Below are positions 20,530 to 30,162 of a stretch of 64,000 nucleotides of DNA, piece by piece (the stretch's first letter is position 1; each line of letters opens with the position of its first letter). Origin of the DNA: Symbiodinium natans (lineage: Eukaryota; Sar; Dinophyceae; Suessiales; Symbiodiniaceae). The stretch is taken from NCBI GenBank assembly GCA_905221605.1, contig CAJNDS010002525.1, positions 62,001 through 126,000 of the forward strand, written 5' to 3'. The notes beneath the pieces were generated by a model, which searched no databases, was not told where the DNA came from, and was given only the letters and a program-made list of their open reading frames with translations. The translations under genes and the position numbers were made by a program.

Positions 20530-21938
20530 AATTCAGGGTTTAGCGGCTTTCGGGTTTTAAGGGTGTCGGGGGTGTCAGGGGTTTCAGGGGCTTGAGGGGC
20601 TTTAGGGGTTTTAGGGGTGTTAAGGCTTTTAGGGCTTTTAGGGCTCCGGGTTTAGGGGTCTTAGGTCTCAGGGTTTAGGGTCTAACCCTGCACTCTAAAT
20701 TTTAAGCCGTGGCTTAAGGTTTCTGGGGGCTTTGTGTCGGCTTTGGGATTGAAACAGTTGCAGGGTTTGAAGGGCATGGGCATGGATTCTCGAAAGCGCT
20801 ACAAAGCAGACCTCCCTTAAAGTGAGCACCCCGTATGAACAGGACCTCATCTACCCCCAGCCACGTTCTTTACTCTTGCGTTTGCTGCCAAGTCCTTTGT
20901 GCTTACCGCGATCAAAGCACACCTCGGCCAGGAACCTAGGCAGCTCTCAACAACAGGTTCCCTTTTTGGATCCCCTGCCCCCAAAAAAAAGTAGTGGAAG
21001 GCCGGAAACAAATGTAGCATGGATCCCAAACGGGATCAACCAAATCGACTGCCTGGTTACAGGATTGCGCTTAGGCTGCGCAGAGTTGTACGTAAGGTTC
21101 TTACAGGGAAGAGTGTCCAGCTGTACTTCAAACCCAGTTGTAACCCCTTTAAGATACTTCAAGTGGATTGTAACTACACGTATAATTGAGATAACTGAAC
21201 CTAAGCCCGTAAGGGTTTAGGGCTCGCGGTCCAAAACCCCTAAACCCCTCTGCCCCCTCGCTTCAGAACCTCACAAGAGTTGTGTTCAGCCAGCCCCCTT
21301 CCACTACTGCAAACGCTTGGGTTTGGGGTCTAGGGTTTCAGGGGCTAGGGCTTTTGGGAGTGAACCCTAAAGCCTGTGAAGCCGAAATCACCACCGCATA
21401 AGACTTGCGGCGAAACCCTAAACCCTAAACCCTACACTCTAAAACCTAAACCCTAAACCCTACACCCTAAACCCCGGCCTCTTCATGGCACGGTTGCCCT
21501 TGAAGGAACTTCTCCGTGTTGTGCAAACCGATGGTCGAGACCTTGAGCTTTGAGAGTAGCCGTAGGGCCTGAACCCTCAACCCTCAACTCCCAACCCAAA
21601 CCCTAAACCCTAAACCCTAAGTCCTAAACCCTAAGCCCTAAACCCTAGCCCTAAGTCCTAAACCCTAAACCTAAACCCAAGACCCCAACCCTAAACTGTA
21701 GAGTTTAGAGTTTAGGGTTTGTGTAGTGGAACCTCCTTCAGAAAACAGAAACTCTTTAAGTATACGCCTGGCGCCCCGGAAGCCCAAGCAGACCGTCAAC
21801 CTCATAATCACTCCCCCTCCTCCCCGCAAAAAAAGAAAGAACAAACGCGCTGTAAGCCCATGAGCCCAAAACCCACACAAGCCCCAAATGCTTTAATAAA
21901 CTGCGGAAGGCCGAAACCCTCCTGAACCCCAAACCCTA
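20530..21938. other. telomere-like patches between microsatellite and large transposon
   Basis: Degenerate TTTAGGG-type sequence (20530-20690) and CCCTAAA patches (21413-21475, 21590-21700, 21918-21938). The minus strand near 20.89-20.94 kb reads ELPRFLAEVCFDR followed by GTAAGC, a possible very short exon with a donor site. Nothing else is supported. Confidence 0.3.
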
Positions 21939-21983
21939 CACAGTGGGCCCTTTGGAGATAGGTGAGATAGTTGAGATAGGGAG
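21939..21983 (+). repeat. left terminal inverted repeat and GATAG motifs
   Basis: CACAGTGGGCCCTTTG followed by three GAGATAG-type motifs (gagataggt, gagatagtt, gagataggg). Transposases of TIR elements often bind such subterminal repeats; that role is inferred. Confidence 0.75.
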
Positions 21984-22139
21984 TTGGTTTTAAGTGAGTT
22001 ACAAGTCACTTAGGGAGGGTCTAAGTCGTTTCTATCTCTATCTGGAGATACCATCTTCGTGCAAAGATAGGGAAAGATAAACGAGATAGAACAGACTTAG
22101 AAAAGATAGGTGCGGCAAAGTGCGGCAAAGCGGCAGCGG

Positions 22140-22232
22140 CCGCCGGGAGATAAAAAAAATAAAAAAAATAAAAAAAATAAAAAGTTACATCCCGGAGATA
22201 AAAAAATATAAAAAATAAAAAAAGATAGAGGG
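22140..22232. repeat. A-rich subterminal repeat of the transposon
   Basis: Repeated AATAAAAAA units followed by 'cccggagataaaaaaatataaaa'. A very similar A-rich stretch occurs near the right end (35005-35100) in the same strand orientation, so these are direct rather than inverted. Confidence 0.6.
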
Positions 22233-22378
22233 GCTTCGTTTTGGCATACAAACGGCAACATAGACTGTGCGCAGGACAGCATGACATCATGTTCCGGAGT
22301 AGAGCATTTCACGCACCGCCTGTGCAAGCAGACGCCTATGTGTGAACATGTTTCTTGCGCACGCAGCTGCTGGGCTCG

Positions 22379-22864
22379 ATGCAGTGTCGTTCTTTTCACG
22401 TGTGTGGCAACCAAACAAGTGACGGGTTCCGCCACTGCTGCCGACGCTGCCCGGCTGGTCACACCCGTGGCTGCCTGGAGCGCTCCCGCGTGCGCACGGA
22501 AAGCGTTCCCTGGGCACCCGCACTGCCAAGACGTGCGCGCAGTGAGAGGCGCGCGCGTCGAGCGGCCAGGCAGGTGGTGGACGCAGCGCCGCGCCCGTGT
22601 CTCACTTTCGGGTGCGAGCGGCTTGTCCAGCCTCCGCATCGGCACTGTTGTCGTCTATGCCCCGAGCAGCACACGATGCGATGTGGTGATCGCAGCTTCT
22701 TTCTGCGCGATGCATCTCTCGTCTTCGTGCCTGCTGAAAGGAGCCCGGAGTTGTCTGTTGGCTTGCTGCCGGCAGGGTCTGTCCGGTTGCTCGCAAACCA
22801 GATGACCCACGCAGGAAAGCAGGAGCAGCCGCAGCGCGAGGGTTTCTTGCAGGAGTTGGACTGA
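22379..22864 (+). CDS. double cysteine/histidine-cluster protein
   Basis: About 161 codons from the ATG at 22379; the frame is open from 22346. Two related clusters are visible. The first is CRSFHVCGN ... GFRHCCRRCPAGHTRGC and the second CLTFGCERL ... HRHCCRLCPEQHTMRC. Both follow C-x(4-5)-C-x(8-10)-HCC-x2-CP-x2-HT-x2-C, which should bind zinc. The linker is Arg-rich and the C-terminal part is ordinary (VFVPAERSPELSVGLLPAG ...), ending at QEGF-type sequence followed by LD. A nucleic-acid or protein-binding role within the transposon is plausible. An upstream exon is possible. An overlapping frame (22281-22805) lacks these motifs and is rejected. Confidence 0.55.
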   Translation: MQCRSFHVCGNQTSDGFRHCCRRCPAGHTRGCLERSRVRTESVPWAPALPRRARSERRARRAARQVVDAAPRPCLTFGCERLVQPPHRHCCRLCPEQHTMRCGDRSFFLRDASLVFVPAERSPELSVGLLPAGSVRLLANQMTHAGKQEQPQREGFLQELD

Positions 22865-23039
22865 CGGCGTGGCTCGCTGTTTTGTCCATATAGCAGGGAC
22901 TCCCACAAGAAGGAGTCGCTGGGTACCATAGACAGAGATGTATACATCTCCGTCTCAATCGGAACAGATCCGGCCGACGCAAAAAGGACGTCGCATGGGA
23001 AACGTAAGGTAGAAGCCTCAGAGCAACGTCTGTCTGACA

Positions 23040-23130
23040 GTTCTTGGTGTTTTCCCTAAACCCTATACCTATAAACCCTAAACCTAAAACCCTAAACCCT
23101 AAACCCTATACTCTATAAACCCTTTCATAT
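23040..23130. repeat. degenerate CCCTAAA tract inside the transposon
   Basis: Units such as ccctaaa, cctataaac and ctaaacctaaa. Together with 23365-23395, 23845-23960 and 25722-25855 it shows that telomere-like repeats also occur inside the large element. Confidence 0.7.
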
Positions 23131-23249
23131 TCGCAGCTTGCTTGCTCAAGACGTGCTGCGGAGAAGCAGCACGAACGGCCACGGCCCGCAACCGCCGCTA
23201 GGAGGCGGCCACATTATAGGGTTTCTCTAGAGGGTTTCAGGTGATAGGT

Positions 23250-23252
23250 ATA

Positions 23253-23292
<40 letters not shown>

Positions 23293-23320
23293 TATCATCC
23301 GATATATTTATATGCATATA
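23250..23320. repeat. (TA)n microsatellite
   Basis: A TA run of about 20 units followed by an imperfect 'tatatttatatgcatatata'. Confidence 0.85.
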
Positions 23321-23429
23321 TAAGGGTATACAGAGGGGCTGTTCCGGGTAGTACGGGTTTTGGGTTTATAGGGTTTTCGGTTTATAGGGTTTAGGGTGCC
23401 GACTACGCGACGCTGACCGCAGCCGTAGG

Positions 23430-23763
23430 GTGGTAAGTGAAACCCCGCGGCTCGTGCAGTGTGAGACCTGTGGCCGTTGGGTTGCCGATACCCAGTGCGC
23501 GCGGCAGCAGCACGAGATGTCGCAGCACGCTGTGGCGCGAGTGCTACCGTGACGATGGCCACGCGGACAGTGGCGTGAAGGAGGAGAACGACGAGGAGGA
23601 GGAGGGCGCGCTGAAGAAGAAAAAGAAGACGCGCTCCCCGGACGCGCCTGAGCGGAAGGGGCCAAGGGACCCTCGCGACCCGGATCCCGACGGCCACTCG
23701 CGGCATCAGGGCAAGGTGCTGACCGATATCTTCGGTATGGCCTTGCAGGCGACCATGAAGTGA
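23430..23763 (+). pseudogene. decayed duplicate of the CxxC zinc-finger protein
   Basis: The frame from about 23440 reads PRLVQCETCGRWVADTQ then ARQQHEMSQ, matching VECTQCGRWVADTPYARQQH at 24445-24510. It then jumps to another frame that ends KRDP-like ... GKVLTDIFGMALQATMK, matching the C-terminus GKVLTDLFSMAVQALQTMK at 24934. The middle ~60 residues of the intact copy are missing and the frame changes, so this is a truncated copy unless an unrecognised intron restores it. Confidence 0.6.
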
Positions 23764-23935
23764 AGCGCGCGGCATCCATGGGGCAGCCGCAGCACGCACC
23801 CGCGACTGTGCGCTCCTTCCTGCACGCAGGAAGTTGCAGCAGCACGTAAACCCTAAACCCTAAACTGTATAGGGTTGAGGGTTGAGGGTTTGTGTAAGGG
23901 TTTCGCACTCACAGGGTTGAGGGTTTTTATGGGCT

Positions 23936-24934
23936 TTGGGATTGAGGGTTGTATATATAGGGTTCAGGCTTTGGGGTAGAAGCCTCTGGGTCCAGGGTTC
24001 CCGCTGCCCTGTGCAGGACTCCAGTGGCAGTGGCCGTTCGTCCACGCGGTCGGACCGCCGGTCGCCACCAGCGGGGGGCGTGGACCTTCGACCCGCAGCC
24101 GGCAGTGCGGCGCGGCGTCCACCGCCGCCGCCTCCGCCGCGCGCGTCGGAGGACCGCGGCCGCTCCCGTGGGTCGCGGCGCGGACACGAGCGCCCCCGCT
24201 CGCCAAGTCGCCCGCCCCGACACTCGCCCAACGCGCGGGCGAGACAGCTCCGCGACCAGCTCTTGCAGCGCGCGAACGAGCGCGACCGAGCCTCAGCGGC
24301 GCGCGCCAGCAGCAGCCGGGCACCAGACCGTGCGGCTGAGGCGGCTGCGCCGGGCCGCGCGAGCCGTGCGTCCGAGGCAGGACCAAGCCATGCTGGGGAC
24401 AGGAGCCGTAGCTCCCCGGCACGGTCTGAAGCTCCGCGTCGTGTGGAGTGCACCCAGTGTGGTCGCTGGGTCGCAGACACGCCCTACGCGCGGCAGCAAC
24501 ACGAAATGTCCCAGTATCACTGGGTGGCAGTGTACCGCTGTCAGGGCATGTCAAAGGACGCCGCGACCGAAGCTGCCTCGAAGAAGACGAACGACCTGTG
24601 GCGCGCGTTCTACAACGAGGACAGCAGCAAGAAGGAGAGCAGGGCGGCCCCGCCCAAAAGTGGGACGAAGACGAGGCGCGGCAGCCGTGGGGGAGGTGGC
24701 CGGGAAAAGGTGGGCCCCCCGGAGAAGGGGGTGAAGGAAGAGGAAAAGGAGGAGGAAGAGGAGGAGGACAGGCCGGCAAAGAAAAGGGGGCGCTCCCCTG
24801 ACAGCCCCGACAAGGGGCAGAAGAAGGACAAGCGAGACCCGGACCCCGACGGCCCAGGGCCGTCGGGGTTCCAGGGCAAGGTCCTCACCGACCTGTTCAG
24901 CATGGCCGTGCAGGCACTGCAGACCATGAAGTGA
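23936..24934 (+). CDS. Arg/Ser-rich C2H2-like zinc-finger protein
   Basis: An open frame of up to 332 codons. The real 5' boundary is probably an acceptor at about 24015 (CTGTGCAG|GACTCC), because upstream sequence is telomere-like. Order: SR/RP-rich disordered region, ~75 residues of RDQLLQRANERDRASAAR-type helix, one zinc-finger candidate ECTQCGRWVADTPYARQQH (C-x2-C then H-x5-H), DLWRAFYNEDSSKKE, a K/E acidic tract, and a conserved tail GKVLTDLFSMAVQALQTMK. The tail and finger are also in the decayed copy at 23430-23763, so these parts were under selection. A DNA-binding accessory role in the transposon is inferred. Confidence 0.55.
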   Translation: MGLRVVYIGFRLWGRSLWVQGSRCPVQDSSGSGRSSTRSDRRSPPAGGVDLRPAAGSAARRPPPPPPPRASEDRGRSRGSRRGHERPRSPSRPPRHSPNARARQLRDQLLQRANERDRASAARASSSRAPDRAAEAAAPGRASRASEAGPSHAGDRSRSSPARSEAPRRVECTQCGRWVADTPYARQQHEMSQYHWVAVYRCQGMSKDAATEAASKKTNDLWRAFYNEDSSKKESRAAPPKSGTKTRRGSRGGGGREKVGPPEKGVKEEEKEEEEEEDRPAKKRGRSPDSPDKGQKKDKRDPDPDGPGPSGFQGKVLTDLFSMAVQALQTMK

Positions 24935-24949
24935 GTCGGCCGCATCGAG

Positions 24950-25300
24950 GGGCTGCCCGCAGCACGCGCCCGCGACTGTGCGCTCGTTGCAGCTGCACGT
25001 CGCGGGACTGCTGTGCGCGGCAGCTGCGCGCTCCGGCGACTGTGCGCTCCTTCCTCCGGGAAGTCGTAGCAGCACGTCCCGGAGCTGCGCGCGCCCCCTG
25101 TGCCATCGGCCAGCAGCACTGTGTCGGTCCTGTGCGCTCCTCCCTTTGCGGAGTGGTAGCTGCACGTTCCGGCACTCTGCGCGGCCCGGATGTATACAGG
25201 TGTAGCAGCACCTCCTGCAGCGAACTGTGCGCTCCTCGCTTAGAGTTGTAGCTGCACGTTCGCGCGGAGTGTGCGCTCCCTGTGCGCGGCGTCTCACCTG
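24950..25300. repeat. degenerate ~60-bp tandem repeats after the zinc-finger gene
   Basis: Repeated CTGTGCGCTCCT..., gtagctgcacgt and gcagcacg blocks occur at least five times, with drifting spacing. A single unit of the same kind follows the decayed gene copy (23785-23850), so the repeat travelled with the gene duplication. Confidence 0.6.
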
Positions 25301-25519
25301 CTTGCCTCTGAACGGGAGGAGACATGACTGCGGCCTGAGGCCGGCCCGAAGCATGCCGGCGCAAGGCGACCAGAAAAAAGGCAGGGTGCGCGAGGGTTCA
25401 GGGTCAAGTTTCTAGGGTCGAGGGTGTCGAAAGGGTTTCGGGTCGAGGGTTTACAGGGTTTAGCTTTTGGGTTGAGGCCGGAGGGTTCGAGTCGAGGGTT
25501 TTGAGAAGACTTCTATGAA

Positions 25520-25720
25520 GATATATATATATATATATCTCTATAAGGGCTGAGGGTTTAGAGTGTCGGGTTTATAGGGTATGTATATATAATATATATA
25601 TATATATATATACCCTATATATATATCTATATAAACCCTCTACGGCTTATATATATATATATATATCTAATGTCTATATATACATATATATATATATATA
25701 TAGATATATATATATATATA
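25520..25720. repeat. (TA)n-rich block
   Basis: Several TA runs with 'ctatataaaccct' interruptions. At 25720 the last TA run passes directly into CCCTAAA repeats via 'tataaaccctaaaccc'. Confidence 0.85.
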
Positions 25721-25721
25721 A

Positions 25722-25855
25722 ACCCTAAACCCTAAACCTTAAACCCTAAACCTTAAACTCTAAACCCTAAACCCTAAAAACCCTAAACCCTAAACCCTAA
25801 ACCCTATAAACCCTAAACCCTAAACCCTCAACCCTAAACCCTAGAAACCCTATCG
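25722..25855. repeat. CCCTAAA array inside the transposon
   Basis: About fifteen CCCTAAA-type units with a few CCTTAAA and CCTATAAA variants, directly 5' of the next coding region. Confidence 0.85.
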
Positions 25856-25868
25856 ACGCAGTGTATAG

Positions 25869-27490
25869 ATACACTGTCTGAGTTGCCACGGCACGTGCGG
25901 AGACCGAACCAAGCAGCTGCTGTTCCGCTTTCGGCTCAAGGTCGCAGAGTCGCACCGTTCTGGCCCCACGCGCAGCTTCAGAGTGTCCGGCATGGGAGTC
26001 ATCGTGGAGCACGTGCGCGCCCTGGCGCAGCTGGGAAGCGTGCTTGGCGCGGAGACCAGTCTCCTGCAGCCGCACATGCAGAAGATAGTGCAGGTGACTA
26101 TGCGGTCGCCGGACTTGACGGTCGAAGAGAGTCAGGAAGCCACGGCTCTGCTGCGCGAAGCGTCTCTGCCTGAGGACATGAAGACCCGGCTGCGCACTGC
26201 GTTTGAAGAGCGCCTGCGCTTGCCGAAAAACACCGGCAAGGCCGTGCGGCAGAACTGGTGCGCGCTGCCTCTGTACTTGCCGCAGGATCTACTCCAGCAT
26301 CTCATAGGCGAGGATGGCATGTACGTCAAGCTGGACACACTCGTGCAGTACCTCCTCGCAGGCGTCGTGACTGTTCTGTGTAACCTCGGCGCGAAGCCTG
26401 CTCTGCTTCACCCGGAAACGGCGCACGAGCTGTTTCTGAAATGCAAGGCACGAGCGCGGACGTATCTCGACAAAGCTGCGCCCTGGACAGGGGAGATGCT
26501 CACGGAGCTGCCGCCAGACCCGCGGCAGCTCAAGGCTCCCAACGTCTTCTTCAAGGAGGCGCCCAGGGAGATCGTGATGCCGCCTGTCTTCGCTGACTTC
26601 TTGTTGCTGTGCAACTCCCTGCCGCTGCGAGGCAACCACGCGCTGCTGCACAAATCCAGCGGGAGAACACAAAAGACGGCCCGAGCTCAAGCGCCGCAGC
26701 CCAGTCAGGTCCCGGCTTTGCTGACATTGCCGCCGGCACCAGCCATGACTGACTTGCAGGCGTCGCGGCCGCTGCTGGCACTGCCTGCACCTCCTGGGGC
26801 CGCAGCGCAGGAGTTATGCCCGACCACCGCGATGGCGCCAGTGTTGCAGGTGGAGACCTCATCGACGCCACTCTTGGCACTTGGCACCGCCGCCGACCCG
26901 CCCGCGGCAAGTGCTCTCTCGGCATCGGCAAGCCCCTGTTCCCTTCCCGTTGCCGCGTCTACGCCGCAGCCCCGGCCCGGGAAGCGCAGTTTGGCCCAGT
27001 GCGTGGAGGATCTCAAGCAGGCGAGAAAGGAGGTCAAGCAAGGCAAGCAGCCAGACGCCGCTAGCACGGAACCTTCGCTGGCGCCCAAAAAGGAAGGTCT
27101 CGCCGACAAACCAAGGCGACATGGCCAGAAGACGGCCCCAGAACCGCGGCCTGTGGCTTCGCCTGCCAGGGTTTCCAGCAAAAAGGGGCCGTCAGGAAAG
27201 CAGAAGGCCGTGCCGCCTGTCGAGGCAGCTGCGTTCGACACCAAAGAGGGAGGAGACATGGCGTCGGTGGACGGCCTCTATGTCGTTTACGCGACAGCCA
27301 AGAGTTACCTGCTGGCTCTCACTGGCGGCCGAAAGCGGCTCTTGATGCCTCCGCGCACAGCAAGCACGCGGAGTGGATCCGCAAGCTGCACGTGCAAGCG
27401 GAAAAGAAGAAAGGCGTCCGCTACTGCGACCTGAAGAAGGAGTTGCTCGAGAAGCGAGCAAAGCTCTACGCTCAGGAGAAGAAGCGCTGA
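25869..27490 (+). CDS. unknown transposon-encoded protein
   Basis: The frame is open from 25869 (after a TAG), with TKQLLFRFRLKVAESHRSG upstream of the first ATG at 25992, so the true start is likely in an earlier exon. The N-terminal ~210 residues form a helical domain (VEESQEATALLREASLPED; LPKNTGKAVRQNWCALPLYL). A ~180-residue A/P/S/K-rich linker follows, then DGLYVVYATAKSYLLALTGG. After about 27340 the coding frame shifts by +2 to DASAHSKHAEWIRKLHVQ then YCDLKKELLEKRAKLYAQEK, stopping at 27488-27490. A short intron or a frameshift near 27290-27344 is implied. I do not recognise a family. GC content and codon use match the other genes of the element. Confidence 0.55.
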
Positions 27491-27752
27491 GCGGCTGTAG
27501 TGTGCAGGCACTGACCGCCCGCCGTGCGGGGGCGCTCGTCCGCCGGCTGCGGCTGGCCCGTCAGTTGCAAGGGCGTGTAGCTGCGGCTCGCGTCCGCGCG
27601 ACGCGTACCGCCGCCGCCGCACCTACTCGAGTCGAAGGACCGTGCTCGCTTCCGCACGGCGCGACGCCGACGGAGGCGTGCCGGGTCGGCAAGTGTGCCG
27701 CCGCGACGGTCGCCGGACCAGCGTGCGGAGGAGCTGCCGGGCTCGGGCGCCC

Positions 27753-28190
27753 TTATGCTGTCAAGACAGGCTGGCGTGCCGCGTTGCCCGAGGCGACAGG
27801 CTGCGGGCGCGGTAGTACCGCGACCCGTAGCGCGCGTCCGGGCTCGCCACCTTTGCCCTCAGGCGACAGGGCCTCGAACTTGACAGTCGTGGCCGTGTCG
27901 GATGGGTTGTAGCTTCCGCCAACGCGGTACTTCTTCTCGTGGTTCTCCCCAAGCAGGGTCGACGCCATTGCGGCGTTGGCCTGGAGGCTGAAAGCCTGTG
28001 CGATGCTGAGCGTGTCCATGTACAAGCCGCTGGCAGGCGAGCCATACCAGAGCCGAACCTTCCTGCCCTCGTCGGTCTTGCTGGCTTTTCGGAACAAGGG
28101 CATGTCCCGGTCCCACAGAGGCTGGTGTAGAAGCAGCAAGTTGACGGCGCAAGGACACTGTGAGCTGAAGACTGCAGCGGACCGCAACAT
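27753..28190 (-). CDS. VRLWYGSPASG protein, copy 1
   Basis: 145 codons from the ATG at 28190. Core: DMPLFRKASKTDEGRKV then RLWYGSPASGLYMDTLSIAQ, TLLGENHEKKYRVGGSYNPS and TATTVKFEALSPEGKG. Compared with copy 2 at 29128-29802, many nucleotide differences are silent or conservative, suggesting constraint. This copy loses the KATP-rich tail of copy 2 where the direct repeat ends at 27761. No known family is recognised; the core could be a capsid-like or beta-rich domain, but nothing in the sequence proves that. Confidence 0.5.
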   Translation of the reverse strand: MLRSAAVFSSQCPCAVNLLLLHQPLWDRDMPLFRKASKTDEGRKVRLWYGSPASGLYMDTLSIAQAFSLQANAAMASTLLGENHEKKYRVGGSYNPSDTATTVKFEALSPEGKGGEPGRALRVAVLPRPQPVASGNAARQPVLTA

Positions 28191-28367
28191 GTCTTAGACA
28201 GCGAGGGCGGCCGTGAGAACACCCGCACACCTATATCTATATACAGATATACACATGTCTGAATCCAATTTAGACTGGGCGCAGGACAAGGACTCGATAT
28301 AGGAACTATATATATATATATCCACTTACAGGGCGGGCCTCTTTTTTTGCTCTTCGAGATGCCTCGG
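27761..28367. repeat. direct repeat A (607 bp)
   Basis: Matches 29373-29977 from TCAAGACAGGCTGGCGTGCC to TCTTCGAGATGCCTCGG, including the VRLWYGSPASG ORF, a (TA)n run and 'gacatgt..tgaat'. Similarity is high, with small indels. Confidence 0.8.
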
Positions 28368-28373
28368 CAAGAG

Positions 28374-28702
28374 GCTCGTTCAATAACAAGGCCAAGCTCA
28401 GCGCCGGCGCGCCGGCAGCCGCCTGCGCGCAGGCGGGTCAGAGCTTCGGGCAGGCGCGGCGCGGCTTCGCAGAGCTGGGTGACTCGGCGCGGCACGCTGC
28501 CCATGGCCAGACGATCCTGCCCCAGCGGAACCATCCTGAAGGTGTCCTCTGGCAGAAGCCGCTTCACGCCGCGGCGCATGGCTCGCCAGGACACGCCTGC
28601 ACTCTCCGCGGCGTGCGTCACCGAAGTTCCTGCTCGACGAAGAGCGGCTCGACGAAGAGCGTGCGCCGCGGCTCGCAGCTCGAAGCACGCGCGCTTGGCC
28701 AT
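28374..28702 (-). pseudogene. truncated duplicate of the transposase-like N-terminus
   Basis: From the ATG at 28702: RRAGTSVTHAAESAGVSWRA, EDTFRMVPLGQDRLAMGSVP, RRVTQLCEAAPRLPEALTRL. These match residues ~15-95 of the gene at 32690. The copy breaks at the edge of direct repeat A, before the DEATAGN motif, so it cannot encode the catalytic part. Confidence 0.75.
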
Positions 28703-29342
28703 GGCGTCACAGGGGCTTTCTAGCAGGCCAAGCAAAGCTATACTCCACATACACATGTCTGTGTGGCGTGTCTACAAACACTAATATGTACACCGGACTA
28801 GAAATAGACGCTGCATGTCGAGTTCACTTAGACTTAAAACTTCTTTTGAAACTGTAACACGAGTAAACGATTCTATTGCTGGGCTCTGTATAGCAGCCTC
28901 AGTATAGCGAGTGGTCTGCATGCTAACAGCCGCGCGTCGGAGGCATCGGCAGTCAGGGCAGACTCCCTAGACGTAGAAAGCTGAAGCATGCATGACGCGC
29001 AGCGCAGCATGCCAAGTTCGGTTTTACCTCAGCCACGCACCCTTCCGTGCTAAGGCCGCTAGAAAGCCTCTCATGTCCATATATATACATGTGCCTCGGC
29101 GTTCCCGTCCCAGAGCGCACGCAGGCTTCACGCGTCCTCCGACGTGCACCTGCGCATCTTCTTCCAGCGTGCTCGCATCTTCTCAACCCACGGACTCCGT
29201 GGCTGCGTGGCCGGCAAACAGCTGGAGGCCGGGCTCCATGGGAGCGACTTCATGCTGGCCGACTTCGCTGGCGTGGCCTTGCCAACATCCTCACTCAGGC
29301 TTGCCGTGGCGCTTCCTGTCTTGGTTGGCGTGGCCTTGGCGA
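28374..29342. repeat. left arm of ~1-kb internal inverted repeat
   Basis: The reverse complement matches 32038-32996 almost end to end with scattered indels. Examples: CATGGCGTCACAGGGG, tgtctacaaacact, acctcagccacgc, cttccgtgctaaggccgct. It lies exactly between direct repeats A and A'. Confidence 0.8.
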
Positions 29343-29802
29343 CAAGTTTACCACGCTTGCTGGTCCGTGCTTTCAAGACAGGCTGGCGTGCCGCGTTGCC
29401 GGAGGCGACAGGCTGCGGGCGCGGTAGTCGCGCGACCCGTAGCGCGCATCCGGGCACGGCGCCTTTGCCGTCGGGCGACAGGGCCTCGAACTTGACAGTC
29501 GTGGCCGTCTCGGACGGGTTGTAGCTTCCACCGACGCGGTACTTCTTCTCGTGGTTCTCCCCAAGCAGCGTCGACGCCGTTGCGGCGTTGGCCTGGAGGC
29601 TGAAAGCCTGTGCGATGCTGAGCGTGTCCATGTACATGCCGCTGGCAGGCGAGCCATACCAGAGTCGAACCTTCCTGCCCTCGTCCGTCTTGCTGGCTTT
29701 TCGGAACAAGGGCATGTCCTGGTCCCAGAGAGGCTGGTGTAGAAGCACCAAGCTGACGGCGCAAGGATACTGTGAGCCGAAGACTGCAGCGGACCGCAAC
29801 AT
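29128..29802 (-). CDS. VRLWYGSPASG protein, copy 2 with KATP-rich tail
   Basis: 224 codons from the ATG at 29802. Residues 1-145 match copy 1 (RLWYGSPASGMYMDTLSIAQ; GENHEKKYRVGGSYNPSETA). The tail is basic with a repeated KATP motif (KLVAKATPTKTGSATAS; GKATPAKSASMKSLPWSP) and ends at RWKKMRRCTSEDA. The tail resembles histone-H1-like basic tails and could bind DNA; this is inference. The tail lies within the left inverted arm and is duplicated at 32038-32253. On the minus strand this gene is followed by the truncated transposase copy, mirroring the order in the right arm. Confidence 0.55.
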   Translation of the reverse strand: MLRSAAVFGSQYPCAVSLVLLHQPLWDQDMPLFRKASKTDEGRKVRLWYGSPASGMYMDTLSIAQAFSLQANAATASTLLGENHEKKYRVGGSYNPSETATTVKFEALSPDGKGAVPGCALRVARLPRPQPVASGNAARQPVLKARTSKRGKLVAKATPTKTGSATASLSEDVGKATPAKSASMKSLPWSPASSCLPATQPRSPWVEKMRARWKKMRRCTSEDA

Positions 29803-29977
29803 GTCTTACACAGCGAGGGCGGCCGTGAGAACCCGCATATCTATAAAGATATATACATGTCTGAATTCAATTTGGACCGCGCGCAAGACAAGGACTAGAT
29901 GTGCTATAGGAAGTATATATATATATATATCCACTGACAGGGGGGGGGGGCGCCTGTTTTTCTTCGAGATGCCTCGG
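29373..29977. repeat. direct repeat A' (605 bp)
   Basis: Partner of 27761-28367. It ends at TCTTCGAGATGCCTCGG, preceded by a G run and a (TA)n run, as in copy A. Confidence 0.8.
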
Positions 29978-30162
29978 CTTAAGAGTCCCGGCGCCAGGCC
30001 TGCGCGTTGAAGTAACACGGAGGCCGGCTGCAGCACCGAATTGCTTGGTGGCTGTTCAAGTGCCAGCAAAGCCGATGTCGTGGCGATGCTGCGCAGCCTA
30101 AACAGCAAAACGCTCAAGCGAAGCTACACAAGCACCACTCACATGCCGACCAGGAAGGGGAC

